This document shows positions 17,675 to 27,054 of a DNA stretch of 64,000 bases, piece after piece. Each line of letters opens with the position of its first letter. Position 1 is the first letter of the stretch. A program made the translations under genes and the position numbers. The notes below the pieces were generated by a model that ran no database searches, had not been told where the DNA came from, and was given only the letters and a program-made list of their open reading frames with translations. The stretch comes from Rhizobium sp. Leaf371 (GTDB lineage Bacteria > Pseudomonadota > Alphaproteobacteria > Rhizobiales > Rhizobiaceae): positions 62,001-126,000 of the forward strand of contig NZ_LMQB01000003.1 in NCBI RefSeq assembly GCF_001424045.1. The letters run 5' to 3'.

Positions 17675-18532
17675 ATGGCCCAACGTTCAGCCAAGCGCGC
17701 CTCCGGCCGTTCCGTCCTGCCCACGATCCTGACCTATATCGGCCTGGCGATCGGCCTCGTCTTTGCGGGCTTTCCCATTCTCTGGATGGTCTTCAGTTCG
17801 TTGAAATCCAACACGGAAATCTTCGCCCTGCCTCCGAAACTCCTGCCGGACGTCTATACGCTCGTGGCCTACGCCTCGATCTTCGACGATCCGGTGAAGA
17901 TCCGCTTCTTCATCAACAGCTACATCGTCGCCGGCGTCGTCACGCTGCTCACCTTGCTCGTCGCCATCGTCACGGCCTACGGTTTCAGTCGGTATTCGTT
18001 CCGCTTCAAGAACACGCTGAACATCTTCATCATCAGCACGCAGACCGTGCCGCCGATCACGCTGCTCATCCCCTATTTCGGCATGGTCGTCGCCTTCGGC
18101 ATCTTCGATACCTATTTCGCGCTGATCCTGACCTACCTCGTCTTCACCCTGCCCTATGCCATCCTGCTGATGACGGGCTACCTCAACACGCTGCCGAAGG
18201 AGCTGGACGAGGCGGTCCTGGTCGATGGCGGCACCAGCTGGACGGCGCTCTGGCGCGTGATCGTCCCGGTCTCGGTGCCCGGCATCGTCGCGACAGCGGT
18301 CTATACGTTCCTTCTCTCCTGGAACGAATTCCTCTTCGCGCTGACACTGACGAAATCCATGGACCTTCGCACGGTCCCGATCGGTATCCAGCTGCTGATG
18401 GGACAGCACGCCTTCGAGTGGAACGAGATGATGGCGATGAGCGTGCTGGGCTCGTTGCCGCTCCTGCTCCTTTATCTCTTCGCCCAACGCTATTTCCTCG
18501 CCGGCATGACCTCCGGATCGGTGAAGAGCTGA
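17675..18532 (+). CDS. CUT1 ABC transporter permease (MalG/UgpE-like)
   Basis: 285 residues, six membrane helices and the EAA loop (E-L-D-E-A-V-L-V-D-G-G) near residue 185. Ends with the typical Y-F-L-A-G-M-T-S-G-S-V-K tail of MalG-type subunits. Completes the importer encoded from 13866. All the transporter genes share orientation with the aldolase-kinase pair, so the imported sugar is probably their substrate. Confidence 0.92.
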   Translation: MAQRSAKRASGRSVLPTILTYIGLAIGLVFAGFPILWMVFSSLKSNTEIFALPPKLLPDVYTLVAYASIFDDPVKIRFFINSYIVAGVVTLLTLLVAIVTAYGFSRYSFRFKNTLNIFIISTQTVPPITLLIPYFGMVVAFGIFDTYFALILTYLVFTLPYAILLMTGYLNTLPKELDEAVLVDGGTSWTALWRVIVPVSVPGIVATAVYTFLLSWNEFLFALTLTKSMDLRTVPIGIQLLMGQHAFEWNEMMAMSVLGSLPLLLLYLFAQRYFLAGMTSGSVKS

Positions 18533-18942
18533 TCGGCGTGCGTTGAGCGCGGGCCGCGGAACGGTCCTGCATGGGTCGCCACGTCCCCACCCTCCACGTG
18601 CGAAAGCGCGCCGCAGACGATCTGCAGATTGCCGGCGTGCCTTCCCGTGTCGCGATCCGGTCTGAGCCGAGCGTCCCGGTGACCGGCCCGGTCTCAAGCC
18701 CGATGTGGCCGTGACCGAAGGCATGGGTGGTGTCGCTGCTGAGGCTGCTCGGACCGATGACGCGCAGGCCGGCGCGAAACCGCCTCGCCGAACGTGCTGG
18801 CATCCGCCAGGGCCCGCATGCCGGGATCACGGCGGGAGCGGGAGGTGCTCCTGTCCGCGACAGGCCGGGGACGTTGAGTTCGACGTGACGTCGAGGGAGA
18901 TCGACCGGGGTGCCGCCCTCAGCTCCAATACAGAGACGGGTT
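18533..18942. other. No gene seen (410 bases)
   Basis: Between the permease stop and the convergent EamA gene. Open frames on both strands lack recognisable domains and good starts. The composition is coding-like (GC-rich), so a decayed gene is possible, but I could not identify one. Confidence 0.4.
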
Positions 18943-19854
18943 TCAAGGTGGCGACACTCTTGCTGCGGCTCGATCTGTCGATCGCGACCTCGGGCGCGCG
19001 AAGATCACCACATTTCCGGCCAGCGTCAGCACGAGGCCGAGGATTGCAAGGGGGGTCCAATGATAGCCCTCGTAGACGGTCGAGAGCGACAGGGCCACGA
19101 CCGGGAAGAGCACCGTCGTATAGGCAGCCCGCGACGAGCCGACGCGCGAAACCAGCATCAGATACGTGGTGAAGCCGATCACCGAGCCGAAGGCCGCGAG
19201 ATAGAGCAAGGCGATGAGATAGCGCGTGTCGGGCGGTGCGACGACCGGTGTGCCGGTGAGGGCGATGAGGAGCAGCAGGAAGATCGCGCCATAGGTCATG
19301 CCCCAGGCATTGGCGATCACCGGGGCGATGCCCCCGGCGCTGTTGCGGCGGGAGACCATGTTGCCCAGCGAGAAGAACAGGGTGCCGAGCGCCGACAGGC
19401 CGACGCCCTTCCACGTGTCGGCATCGAAATGCACGAGGATATCCGGGCCAAACAGCAGGAGCAGCCCGGACGCGCCGAGCCCAGCCGCCACCACCGTGCG
19501 CCCGGTGATCCGATCGCCGAAGAACAGCCGGGCATTGATGGCGTTGTAGATCGTTGCCAGCGAGAAGATCACGGAGATCAGGCCCGACGGCACATAGCTG
19601 GCCGCGTTGTAGAAGCAGATGAAGTTGCAGCTGAACAGGCAGAGCGCCTGGGCCAGAATGAACGGCTGGTGCCGGGCGGCGGGCACCTTGAGCTTGCCCA
19701 TCGCGCCCAGCACGACGAGGAAGATGAGCGCGGCCGCCGCAAAGCGGTAGAACACCGAAACCAGCACCGGCACCGCCCCGACCTGCATGGCAATGGCGAT
19801 CCAGGTCGTGCCCCAGATGATGACGGTCGAAACGAACAGAAGGAGGTTGGCCAT
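18943..19854 (-). CDS. EamA/DMT-family transporter
   Basis: 303 residues from ATG 19854. Ten hydrophobic segments in two EamA repeats; the N-terminus N-L-L-L-F-V-S-T-V-I-I-W-G-T-T-W is the usual first helix of this family. Members export amino acids, metabolites or drugs; the cargo is not predictable. Divergent from an AraC-family gene at 20014, a common local regulator-exporter arrangement. The open frame extends upstream of 19854 but that sequence is not membrane-like. Confidence 0.9.
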   Translation of the reverse strand: MANLLLFVSTVIIWGTTWIAIAMQVGAVPVLVSVFYRFAAAALIFLVVLGAMGKLKVPAARHQPFILAQALCLFSCNFICFYNAASYVPSGLISVIFSLATIYNAINARLFFGDRITGRTVVAAGLGASGLLLLFGPDILVHFDADTWKGVGLSALGTLFFSLGNMVSRRNSAGGIAPVIANAWGMTYGAIFLLLLIALTGTPVVAPPDTRYLIALLYLAAFGSVIGFTTYLMLVSRVGSSRAAYTTVLFPVVALSLSTVYEGYHWTPLAILGLVLTLAGNVVIFARPRSRSTDRAAARVSPP

Positions 19855-20013
19855 GACGTTCTCGCTGTGATGGCGGAACAGTAGGAGGGAAAGAGTCGCA
19901 CTTCTTGCAGATTCTTGCGGTGAAAGTGCTCTGGCCGAGGCCAGACGAGACGCCGCGGCTGGCCAGCGCTGCCCAATGTCGTAAGATGGGGCTCGGTCCG
20001 CCAGAGCACTGTC

Positions 20014-20886
20014 ATGTCCCTCGACAACCCGTCCATCTTCCGCTTTCTTTCGGCCTCGCCCCGCGCGCAGGTCACCGATGCGCTGACTCTCGGCTTGGGC
20101 CGGTCGGCGGCGATCTGGCGCAATGCCCATGACCAGATGCGCTACGAGCAGCCGGATGACCACACGTTCAGCCTGTATCTCGAAGGCGGATCCGGCACCC
20201 GCCGTATCGATCGAGGTCATGTCAGCGGCTGGCCGGGTGCGCTCTGCATCATGCCGCAAGGCGCCTCCTCGGAATGGGCCATCACCGATCCCTTCGCCTT
20301 CGTGCACCTCTATGTGCCCGATATGGAAATGCGGCGCGTCTTTGCCGAGACCTTCGATCGCGACTGCCGGCTGATGGTGGTGCCCGAAGCGACCTTCGAC
20401 CAGTCACCGGCGCTCGCGCAGGCGCTGCGGCGGATCGCGGAGGCCACGATGTGGGGCGATCCGCTGCTGGCCGACGCGGCGATCACGACAGCCCTCGCCT
20501 GTCTGTTTGTCGATCCGCGTTATGGCGGTGCCCGTCCCGTCTGCGTGAAGAGCGGCCTCGCACCTGTCGTGCGCCGCCGGATCACCGATTACATCGAAGC
20601 CCATCTCGATACCCAGATCACCTTGCCGCATTTGGCCTCCCTTGCCGGCCTCAGCGCATTCCACCTGCAGCGCATGTTCCGCGCCAGCTGCGGTGTCTCG
20701 CCCCATGGCTGGGTCCAGCACAGGCGCCTCGCACGCGCCAAGGCGCTTCTGGCCGAAGGCGAGCCGATTGCCCGGATCGCTTCGGCCTGCGGCTTCAGCA
20801 GCCAGAGCCACCTGACGCGGGTATTCAAGACCCATACCGGCACCACGCCCTCTGCCTTTCGAAGAAGCGTTTCCGGTCGCGCCTGA
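20014..20886 (+). CDS. AraC-family transcriptional regulator
   Basis: 290 residues. The last 100 residues form the double helix-turn-helix (I-T-L-P-H-L-A-S-L-A-G-L-S-A-F-H-L-Q-R-M-F and I-A-S-A-C-G-F-S-S-Q-S-H-L-T-R-V-F), and the N-terminal 170 residues form a ligand-sensing region with cupin-like character. Divergently transcribed from the EamA transporter across a 159-base control region, so it most likely regulates that exporter. Confidence 0.9.
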   Translation: MSLDNPSIFRFLSASPRAQVTDALTLGLGRSAAIWRNAHDQMRYEQPDDHTFSLYLEGGSGTRRIDRGHVSGWPGALCIMPQGASSEWAITDPFAFVHLYVPDMEMRRVFAETFDRDCRLMVVPEATFDQSPALAQALRRIAEATMWGDPLLADAAITTALACLFVDPRYGGARPVCVKSGLAPVVRRRITDYIEAHLDTQITLPHLASLAGLSAFHLQRMFRASCGVSPHGWVQHRRLARAKALLAEGEPIARIASACGFSSQSHLTRVFKTHTGTTPSAFRRSVSGRA

Positions 20887-21096
20887 TGTTCGCACTGCCG
20901 TTTGCGCGCCGAACATCGAGCGCTCCGGATAGCAGGTGCCGGCGCAGCCGTCGGCACTGGCCGTCGCCGGGAAGGAGGGCGCGTGCCGTCCATGGGCCGA
21001 GCGTCCCTCGCGGCAGAGGACATCCGCAGGACGAGACGATGCGGTGCTCGCCGTCACTCTGATGCATCTCAATCCGCCTGGTAGCGGCCCGTCTCG

Positions 21097-21771
21097 TCAG
21101 CGGCGCGTCTGGCGCGCGATATCTTCAAAGAGGCGCGCGACGGCTTCAGCGCCCGGGTCGTTGATGCCCTTGAGCGCCGCCGCCGGAACATAAGCGGACC
21201 TGCCGGCGCCGGCCTTGGTGATCGTCGCCGTGTGATTTGCACCTTGGCGCGCCGCTTGCGCGGCGGCGTCGAGAGACTGCGTGGCGACCAGCGCTTCGAG
21301 CGCCGGTTCGAGCGCGTCGACCATCGTCCGGTCGCCGCGCTTTGCCCCGCCATAGCGTTTCATCTGGTGAAGTCCGGCAAGCAGGGCCCTGCCCCAATCT
21401 GCATCCGTCGCAAACGACGGACCGGCCGATGTAAAGAGGATCGACAGAAGGACACCGCTTGACCCGCCCGCAGACCGCAGGAGCCGTTCGCCGATGGATT
21501 GCAGCAGGGACGCGCCATCGCGAAGCGGCAGCTGGTCGAGGTGACCCGATATCGCGCCGGCTGCGAGCGCCAGCGTCGATCCCGTATCCCCGTCGCCGAC
21601 CTTGGCATCCAGGGCATCCAGGGCATCCACATCCGCCGCGTGCGACGCGAGAGAGGCGGTCGCGGCCAGAAGAAATGCGCGAACCGCCGGATCGTCCGAA
21701 GGGGCGACCGTGGTCCGGGCAAGCTCCGGTGCAGCGACGATCCGCGCCGCCGCGTCGGGGCGAGCGTTCAA
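21097..21771 (-). pseudogene. DhaL-type dihydroxyacetone kinase domain, probable 5'-truncated fragment
   Basis: The protein carries the DhaL ATP/magnesium motif D-A-K-V-G-D-G-D-T-G-S-T, then S-G-G-S-S-G-V and a late R-G-A-N-H-T-A-T-I-T-K region. The frame continues open upstream of 21771 to a stop near 21870 without an ATG; only a TTG at 21771 is available and the preceding residues look like a linker. The partner DhaK domain, needed to bind dihydroxyacetone, is absent on either side. I read it as the C-terminal remnant of a fused DhaK-DhaL kinase; a stand-alone DhaL with a non-ATG start is the alternative. A nine-base repeat (GCATCCAGG, about 2.8 copies at 21605-21629) encodes D-A-L-D-A-L-D-A. 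Confidence 0.6.
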
Positions 21772-21930
21772 CCGCGGCCAGGTTGCGACCGACGTCTCGG
21801 CCTGGATCGCCCGCAGCCGCTCGCGGTTCAGGACGTGCTCCAGCCGCGAGAAACACCGGACCCATCAGTGCACGCGACCACCGTCCTGTGTGGCGGCGCG
21901 TCCATTCCCGCAGCCGAAGCCGCACGGCTT

Positions 21931-22389
21931 TTAGCGAAGCGAGTCGTCGTCCGGCGTCAGGCCGGCCAGTGCGCGTAGCCGCCAGAGGCGGTCGGTCCAC
22001 CAGCGCTCCAAGGGGTTCGTCGCCCGGTCCAACGGCAGATCGAGAACCATCCTGCGTGTCACGCGATCGTTCGACCATTCGAGCTTTGAACCGGACACGG
22101 CTCCCCCATAAAGCTGCAGCATTCCAAGGTCTGAAACGCCTCGAATGGCGCCATTCTCATCGCGAAGGACGATCCAGCCGGGCGCATCGCTTCCGCCACC
22201 CGGCATGGCGAAGAACATCGGCCGGCCGCAAACCGTCAGTGTCCAGCGTCCGTCGGGGCTCTTTTCGACCAAGTAGGGCTCGTCACAGTGCAGGTTGCCC
22301 TCTGGAACGAAGGCGACGGTGATGATGGCCGCTGCTCCCAGCAGCGCAAAGCCGTTCAGACAGGCACGAATTGGCTTTGCGATGGTCAT
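21931..22389 (-). CDS. Hypothetical envelope protein
   Basis: 152 residues with an N-terminal hydrophobic segment (N-G-F-A-L-L-G-A-A-A-I-I-T-V-A-F), so anchored or exported, followed by a soluble domain with several Cys (H-C-D-E, V-C-G-R). I do not recognise the family. ATG at 22389 starts just before the membrane segment. Stands alone between the DhaL fragment and the anti-sigma gene. Confidence 0.65.
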   Translation of the reverse strand: MTIAKPIRACLNGFALLGAAAIITVAFVPEGNLHCDEPYLVEKSPDGRWTLTVCGRPMFFAMPGGGSDAPGWIVLRDENGAIRGVSDLGMLQLYGGAVSGSKLEWSNDRVTRRMVLDLPLDRATNPLERWWTDRLWRLRALAGLTPDDDSLR

Positions 22390-22645
22390 GCCGGCCCTAA
22401 CATCGTTTCACCACATATTACCGCATCGGCCAGAGCGTGGTGGGCGGTCGTCGCCGAAGTCGATGACGGCCTTCCGTCGCACACAGAAGGGGATCTGCAT
22501 AGATCCCAGGTGCCGCGCCACCGTCATGGTCTCGTTTCCCGCGCCGACCGGACGAGAGGCTCAGGCGCAGGCTTCAAGACGCGCAGGACGGTTATCCGCG
22601 ACGGCGAATGCGATGCCAAGCGCTATTTTCCTCCCCAGCCGCCCC

Positions 22646-23368
22646 TCACCGCGCAATCTTCGCAAACCCCTTTGCAAGGATGGGGCCTGTCGGCCTGCCC
22701 GTCAGGGAGCCGCCCGTCTGTTCCAGGGTCAGTTCGTAGAGCTGGCTGTCGTGCGGCTTGGGGAGAGCGGGCCCGTCCAGCCGGGCCGAGCGCGCGTCGT
22801 CGATCAGGCCGAGGGAGACCGGGCCGCGTTCGGGCGATGGCAGGGTCCAGACCTCGATCGTCTTGCCCTCGGGAACGGCGAAATCCGCCAGAAGCCGGAC
22901 GGCCGCCGTCTCGTTGCCGAAATCCTCGACGATCGCCTTGATGTCGCCGGCCTCGTTGACGAGCACAGCCACCACCAGCGGATCGACAGTGCGCATCAGG
23001 CTGAACGTGAGCGCAACGGCGAGCGTGACAGCCGCCGCCGTGGCCCCAAGCGCCGTCGCGCGCCAGCCGCCCCGCCTGTTGTCGTTTGCGGTCGCCTTGT
23101 GCCTGCCCGTGCTCCCCGCATGTTGCGCCGAAAGCCCGGTTTCGATGCGGCTCCAGAGCTGGTCTCCGACGATGGCGGCCTCCGCCGTCTCGTCCAGCGG
23201 CAGAAAGCGCTCGCGGCTGGCGGCGATGGCGGCCTTGAGATCGGGATCGTTCTCCAGATCGGCCTCGATCCGCAGCATGTCCGCCGCATCCAGAAGGCCG
23301 AGCACATATTCGTCGGCGACGACGCCGATATCGCCCCGCCCGTTCCCATCGACCCGCTCGTCGCTCAT
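22646..23368 (-). CDS. Anti-sigma factor, RskA-like
   Basis: 240 residues. N-terminal cytoplasmic anti-sigma domain (Y-V-L-G-L-L-D-A-A-D near residue 20), one membrane helix at about 100-120 (A-L-G-A-T-A-A-A-V-T-L-A-V), and a C-terminal RskA-type extracytoplasmic domain (F-A-V-P-E-G-K-T-I-E-V-W). ATG at 23368 overlaps the sigma-factor stop by four bases, so stoichiometric expression is expected. It should sequester the neighbouring ECF sigma factor at the membrane until a signal triggers its proteolysis. Confidence 0.9.
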   Translation of the reverse strand: MSDERVDGNGRGDIGVVADEYVLGLLDAADMLRIEADLENDPDLKAAIAASRERFLPLDETAEAAIVGDQLWSRIETGLSAQHAGSTGRHKATANDNRRGGWRATALGATAAAVTLAVALTFSLMRTVDPLVVAVLVNEAGDIKAIVEDFGNETAAVRLLADFAVPEGKTIEVWTLPSPERGPVSLGLIDDARSARLDGPALPKPHDSQLYELTLEQTGGSLTGRPTGPILAKGFAKIAR

Positions 23369-23916
23369 GCCATGCACTCCCGCAATGCGGAGAGGCCGCG
23401 CCGGATCCAGGACTTCGTCGTGCCCAGCGGAATGCGGAGCCGGCCGGCGATCTCGCCATGGGAGTATCCGCCGATATAGGCCATGAGAATGCCGCGCCGC
23501 TTGGTTTCCTCGAGCGCACCCAGACAATCGTGAAGGCGGGAGGTGCGATCGAGCCGGTGCCAGGCCGCCATGACATGATCCACCTGTTCGCGCTCGCGCA
23601 GCACCTCGACATCCTCGACCGTATATTCCCGGCTGCCGTCGCGCAGCAGATTGAGCGCGCGGTTGCGAACGATGGCATAGATCCAGCCGCGGGCCGAACC
23701 ACGATCCGGCTGATACTGGTGGGCCTGCGTCCAGATGCGGATGAAGCTTTCCTGAACCACCTCTTCGGCAAGGTCGCGCCGCCGCACGATGCGTTCGGCG
23801 ACGGTGACCAGACGTCCCGCTTCCCGATCGAAGATCCTGCGCAATGCCGTGCGGTCACCCTTCGCGCAGGCGGCAAGGGCCGTCGTCAGATCGTCCGGCG
23901 GTGAGCCCATCGACAT
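23365..23916 (-). CDS. ECF RNA polymerase sigma factor
   Basis: 183 residues from ATG 23916, preceded by an AAAAGGA ribosome site at good spacing. Region 2 (V-Q-E-S-F-I-R-I-W, then R-G-W-I-Y-A-I-V-R-N-R-A-L-N) and region 4 (I-L-M-A-Y-I-G-G-Y-S-H-G-E-I-A-G-R-L-R-I-P-L-G-T-T-K-S-W) are clear. A longer start is possible but adds basic residues outside the family. Co-transcribed with its RskA-type anti-sigma factor and divergent from the DUF4394 gene, a likely target. Confidence 0.92.
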   Translation of the reverse strand: MSMGSPPDDLTTALAACAKGDRTALRRIFDREAGRLVTVAERIVRRRDLAEEVVQESFIRIWTQAHQYQPDRGSARGWIYAIVRNRALNLLRDGSREYTVEDVEVLREREQVDHVMAAWHRLDRTSRLHDCLGALEETKRRGILMAYIGGYSHGEIAGRLRIPLGTTKSWIRRGLSALRECMA

Positions 23917-23960
23917 TAAAATCCTTTTCCATCGCCGCACCATCCGTGCGGTCTGACCCA

Positions 23961-23990
23961 CTCTACCCGCCGGCGCGCAGGATTGGATGC
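23961..23990 (-). promoter_or_regulatory. Candidate ECF promoter of the sigma operon
   Basis: Read on the minus strand: GCATCCAATC, 14 bases, then GTAGAG, about 45 bases before the sigma-factor start. The same GCATCCAA(A/T)C block faces the other way at 24017. Matched motifs on both sides of the intergenic region suggest autoregulation by this sigma factor. Confidence 0.45.
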
Positions 23991-24016
23991 GCTTTGAGAA
24001 TATTTTTCATGTGGCT

Positions 24017-24046
24017 GCATCCAAACGGCCCTGCTCCCGTGTCTTC
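24017..24046 (+). promoter_or_regulatory. Candidate ECF promoter of the DUF4394 gene
   Basis: GCATCCAAAC at 24017-24026, 14 bases, then GTCTTC, about 70 bases upstream of the DUF4394 start. It mirrors the sequence before the sigma operon. The -35-like block is nearly identical; the -10-like block shares only GT, so the -10 assignment is tentative. Confidence 0.42.
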
Positions 24047-24113
24047 AAGACAGGAAGCATCGCCGTGCGCGCGCAGATGTCTTCCGAAATGGAACAACAC
24101 ACGGGAGAATTCC

Positions 24114-24902
24114 ATGATGACCGTTCGCTTCGCCTTGATAACCTCCACTCTTCTGGTTGCCAGCACCGGCAGCCTATTTGCCGCGCCGGTCCTCGGCCTG
24201 ACCGGCGACAAGACCCTGGTCCTGTTCGACACGGACAAGCCCGCCGTCACGAAGAGCATGGATGTCACCGGTGTCGACAGGTTGGTCGGCATCGATGTCC
24301 GCCCCGGGAACAAGACCGTCATCGGCGTCACCCCGGAAAGCGAGATCGTCACGATCGACCTTGAGACGGGCGCCGCAACGTCGGTTGCCAAGATGGACAA
24401 GGCGCTGGCGATGACGGCCGCACCTGTGGTGGTCGATTTCAACCCGGTGGCGGATCGTCTGCGTTTCATGACCGGCACCACCAACCACCGCGTCCACCCG
24501 GATACGGGTGCCGTCACGGTCGATGGCACGCTCGCTTATGAAGAGGGCGACATGCACAAGGGCGAGACGCCCGATATCGTCGCTGCGGCCTACACGAACT
24601 CGATCGGCAAGCCGGAGAAGACCGCGATGTACAACATCGATGCGACGATCGGCGGCCTGATCCAGCAGACCAAGCCGAACGACGGCACCTTGAAAGCCAT
24701 CGGCAAGCTCGGCCTCAAGGACAAGCCGGCCACCTATGCCTTCGACATACAGGGCATGGAGACGGGCGGGAACGCCGCCTATCTCGCCGCCGGCAAGACG
24801 CTCTACAGCGTCAATCTCGAGACCGGCGCCGCGACGGAAATCGGTGCGATCACCGGCCTCAGCAACGACCTTCGCGATATCGCGATCCTCCCGGCGATGT
24901 AA
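24114..24902 (+). CDS. DUF4394 domain-containing exported protein
   Basis: 262 residues with a Sec signal peptide (L-I-T-S-T-L-L-V-A-S-T-G-S-L-F-A-A). The mature part has the repeating pattern of DUF4394, a beta-propeller-like family (L-V-G-I-D-V-R-P-G-N-K, V-D-F-N-P-V-A-D-R-L-R, H-P-D-T-G). Function unknown; extracytoplasmic. Two adjacent ATGs (24114, 24117) follow a GGGAGA ribosome site. Its divergence from an ECF sigma/anti-sigma pair and matching promoter motifs suggest it is an envelope-stress target. Confidence 0.88.
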   Translation: MMTVRFALITSTLLVASTGSLFAAPVLGLTGDKTLVLFDTDKPAVTKSMDVTGVDRLVGIDVRPGNKTVIGVTPESEIVTIDLETGAATSVAKMDKALAMTAAPVVVDFNPVADRLRFMTGTTNHRVHPDTGAVTVDGTLAYEEGDMHKGETPDIVAAAYTNSIGKPEKTAMYNIDATIGGLIQQTKPNDGTLKAIGKLGLKDKPATYAFDIQGMETGGNAAYLAAGKTLYSVNLETGAATEIGAITGLSNDLRDIAILPAM

Positions 24903-24930
24903 CCGTTCCCGGACCGACGAGATCGTCTCG

Positions 24931-24960
24931 ATATGCGGCCGTGAAGGCGGCCGCATATCC
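24931..24960 (+). terminator. Intrinsic terminator-like hairpin
   Basis: A perfect 12-bp stem (GATATGCGGCCG / CGGCCGCATATC) with a six-base loop, 28 bases after the DUF4394 stop, followed by a weak pyrimidine stretch (CTGCTTTC). Ends the DUF4394 transcript. Confidence 0.65.
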
Positions 24961-25214
24961 TGCTTTCACGCCTCCAGGTTTTGCCTTTGTCCGGCGTAGG
25001 CGAACGACGATGGCGAATGACGATGGCGTCCCTGGTTGCGTTCTGCGGCCGCCGGCGACCGGATCTCGATCGGCATCGCACCGGATGCATTGACTTGGTT
25101 TCGGGACGAGCAGATCTTCACCCTCACAACGAGGAAGTGGACCGGCACGCGCGCTATGCACCATCGTCATCATACGAATTTTAGACAGTCATCCGAAATC
25201 GCAAGGCCTCTCCC
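24961..25214. other. Control region of the GntR-kdgD operon; no gene seen
   Basis: The segment after the hairpin contains short overlapping open frames without recognisable content. AT-richer DNA at about 25160-25200 just before the GntR start is the probable promoter. Confidence 0.4.
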
Positions 25215-25958
25215 ATGAGCGCAGCACCACAAAGGGGGCGACGCTATTCGAGTGACGTCGTCGACATCATCCGGGCCCAGATCAGGGAGGGCGTCTATAC
25301 GGTCGGCGACAAGCTTCCGACGGAACCGGCTCTAGTCAGCCGCTTCGGCTTCAGCCGCACCGTCATTCGCGAGGCGATCGCGGCGCTGCGGGCCGATGGC
25401 ATGGTCGAGTCGCGCCAGGGGGCCGGTGTCTTCGTCATCGCGTCGCGACAGGGCGATCCGCTGCAGGATCTCTTCAGCCGGGAAACGGATCGGATCTCCG
25501 ACATCATCGAAGAACTGGAGCTTCGCATCGGCGTCGAAGTCGAGGCCGCAGGCCTTGCCGCGTCGCGTCGATCGCCGGCGCAGGAGGCGGAAATCCAGGC
25601 GCAGGTCCAGCGCTTCGGGGATCTGATGGACATGGGAAAGCCGACGGACGAGGTGGATTTCCAGTTCCACATGGCGGTGGCCACCGCCACCAACAATGCC
25701 CGCTTCCGCACCTTCCTCGAGCATATCGGCCGCCGGATGATCCCGCGCGTGAAGTTCAAAAGCGTCATGGGCGGCGTCGATCCCCTGCCGAGCCGCGATC
25801 ATCCGATCCTGGACGAGCACCGCGCCATTGCCGATGCCATCTCCGCGCAGGAGCCTGAAACCGCCCGCGAAGCCATGCGCCTGCATCTCCTGACCGGCAT
25901 GGCGCGATACCGCTCCCTGGTGTCGCAACCAAAATATAAGCCGCCGACCACGGATTGA
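25215..25958 (+). CDS. GntR-family regulator, FCD (FadR) type
   Basis: 247 residues. N-terminal winged helix (L-P-T-E-P-A-L-V-S-R-F-G-F-S-R-T-V-I-R-E-A-I-A-A-L, then Q-G-A-G-V-F-V) and a C-terminal FCD ligand domain with the metal-binding His/Asp pattern (F-Q-F-H-M-A-V, D-E-H-R-A-I). Stands directly upstream of kdgD, 53 bases apart, in the same orientation. It probably senses a hexuronate or aldarate derivative and controls kdgD and the transporter. Confidence 0.9.
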   Translation: MSAAPQRGRRYSSDVVDIIRAQIREGVYTVGDKLPTEPALVSRFGFSRTVIREAIAALRADGMVESRQGAGVFVIASRQGDPLQDLFSRETDRISDIIEELELRIGVEVEAAGLAASRRSPAQEAEIQAQVQRFGDLMDMGKPTDEVDFQFHMAVATATNNARFRTFLEHIGRRMIPRVKFKSVMGGVDPLPSRDHPILDEHRAIADAISAQEPETAREAMRLHLLTGMARYRSLVSQPKYKPPTTD

Positions 25959-25968
25959 CTCATCTCAA

Positions 25969-25985
25969 AAGTCATAATACGACTT
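25969..25985. promoter_or_regulatory. Candidate GntR operator before kdgD
   Basis: A 17-bp near-palindrome, AAGTC-ATAATAC-GACTT, in the short gap between the GntR stop and the kdgD start. Its GT-N-AC geometry resembles FCD-type GntR sites. Binding by the upstream GntR protein is inferred. Confidence 0.45.
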
Positions 25986-25987
25986 GA

Positions 25988-26917
<930 letters not shown>

Positions 26918-27054
26918 CGACGCTTGCCGCCGCCGCGCAGGGAGAGGCGGTGGCCGCATCCATCGGATCACGGATCGGACGACAGCGCCCTGACCATCGC
27001 GCGCAGCGGTCCGAACAATTTCAGACGACATCGTGTTCAATCGGGAGGAGCAAC

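Noticed and set aside
18533-18942. Possible decayed gene after the CUT1 permease
   Set aside because: Composition looks coding-like, but none of the six frames gave a recognisable sequence.
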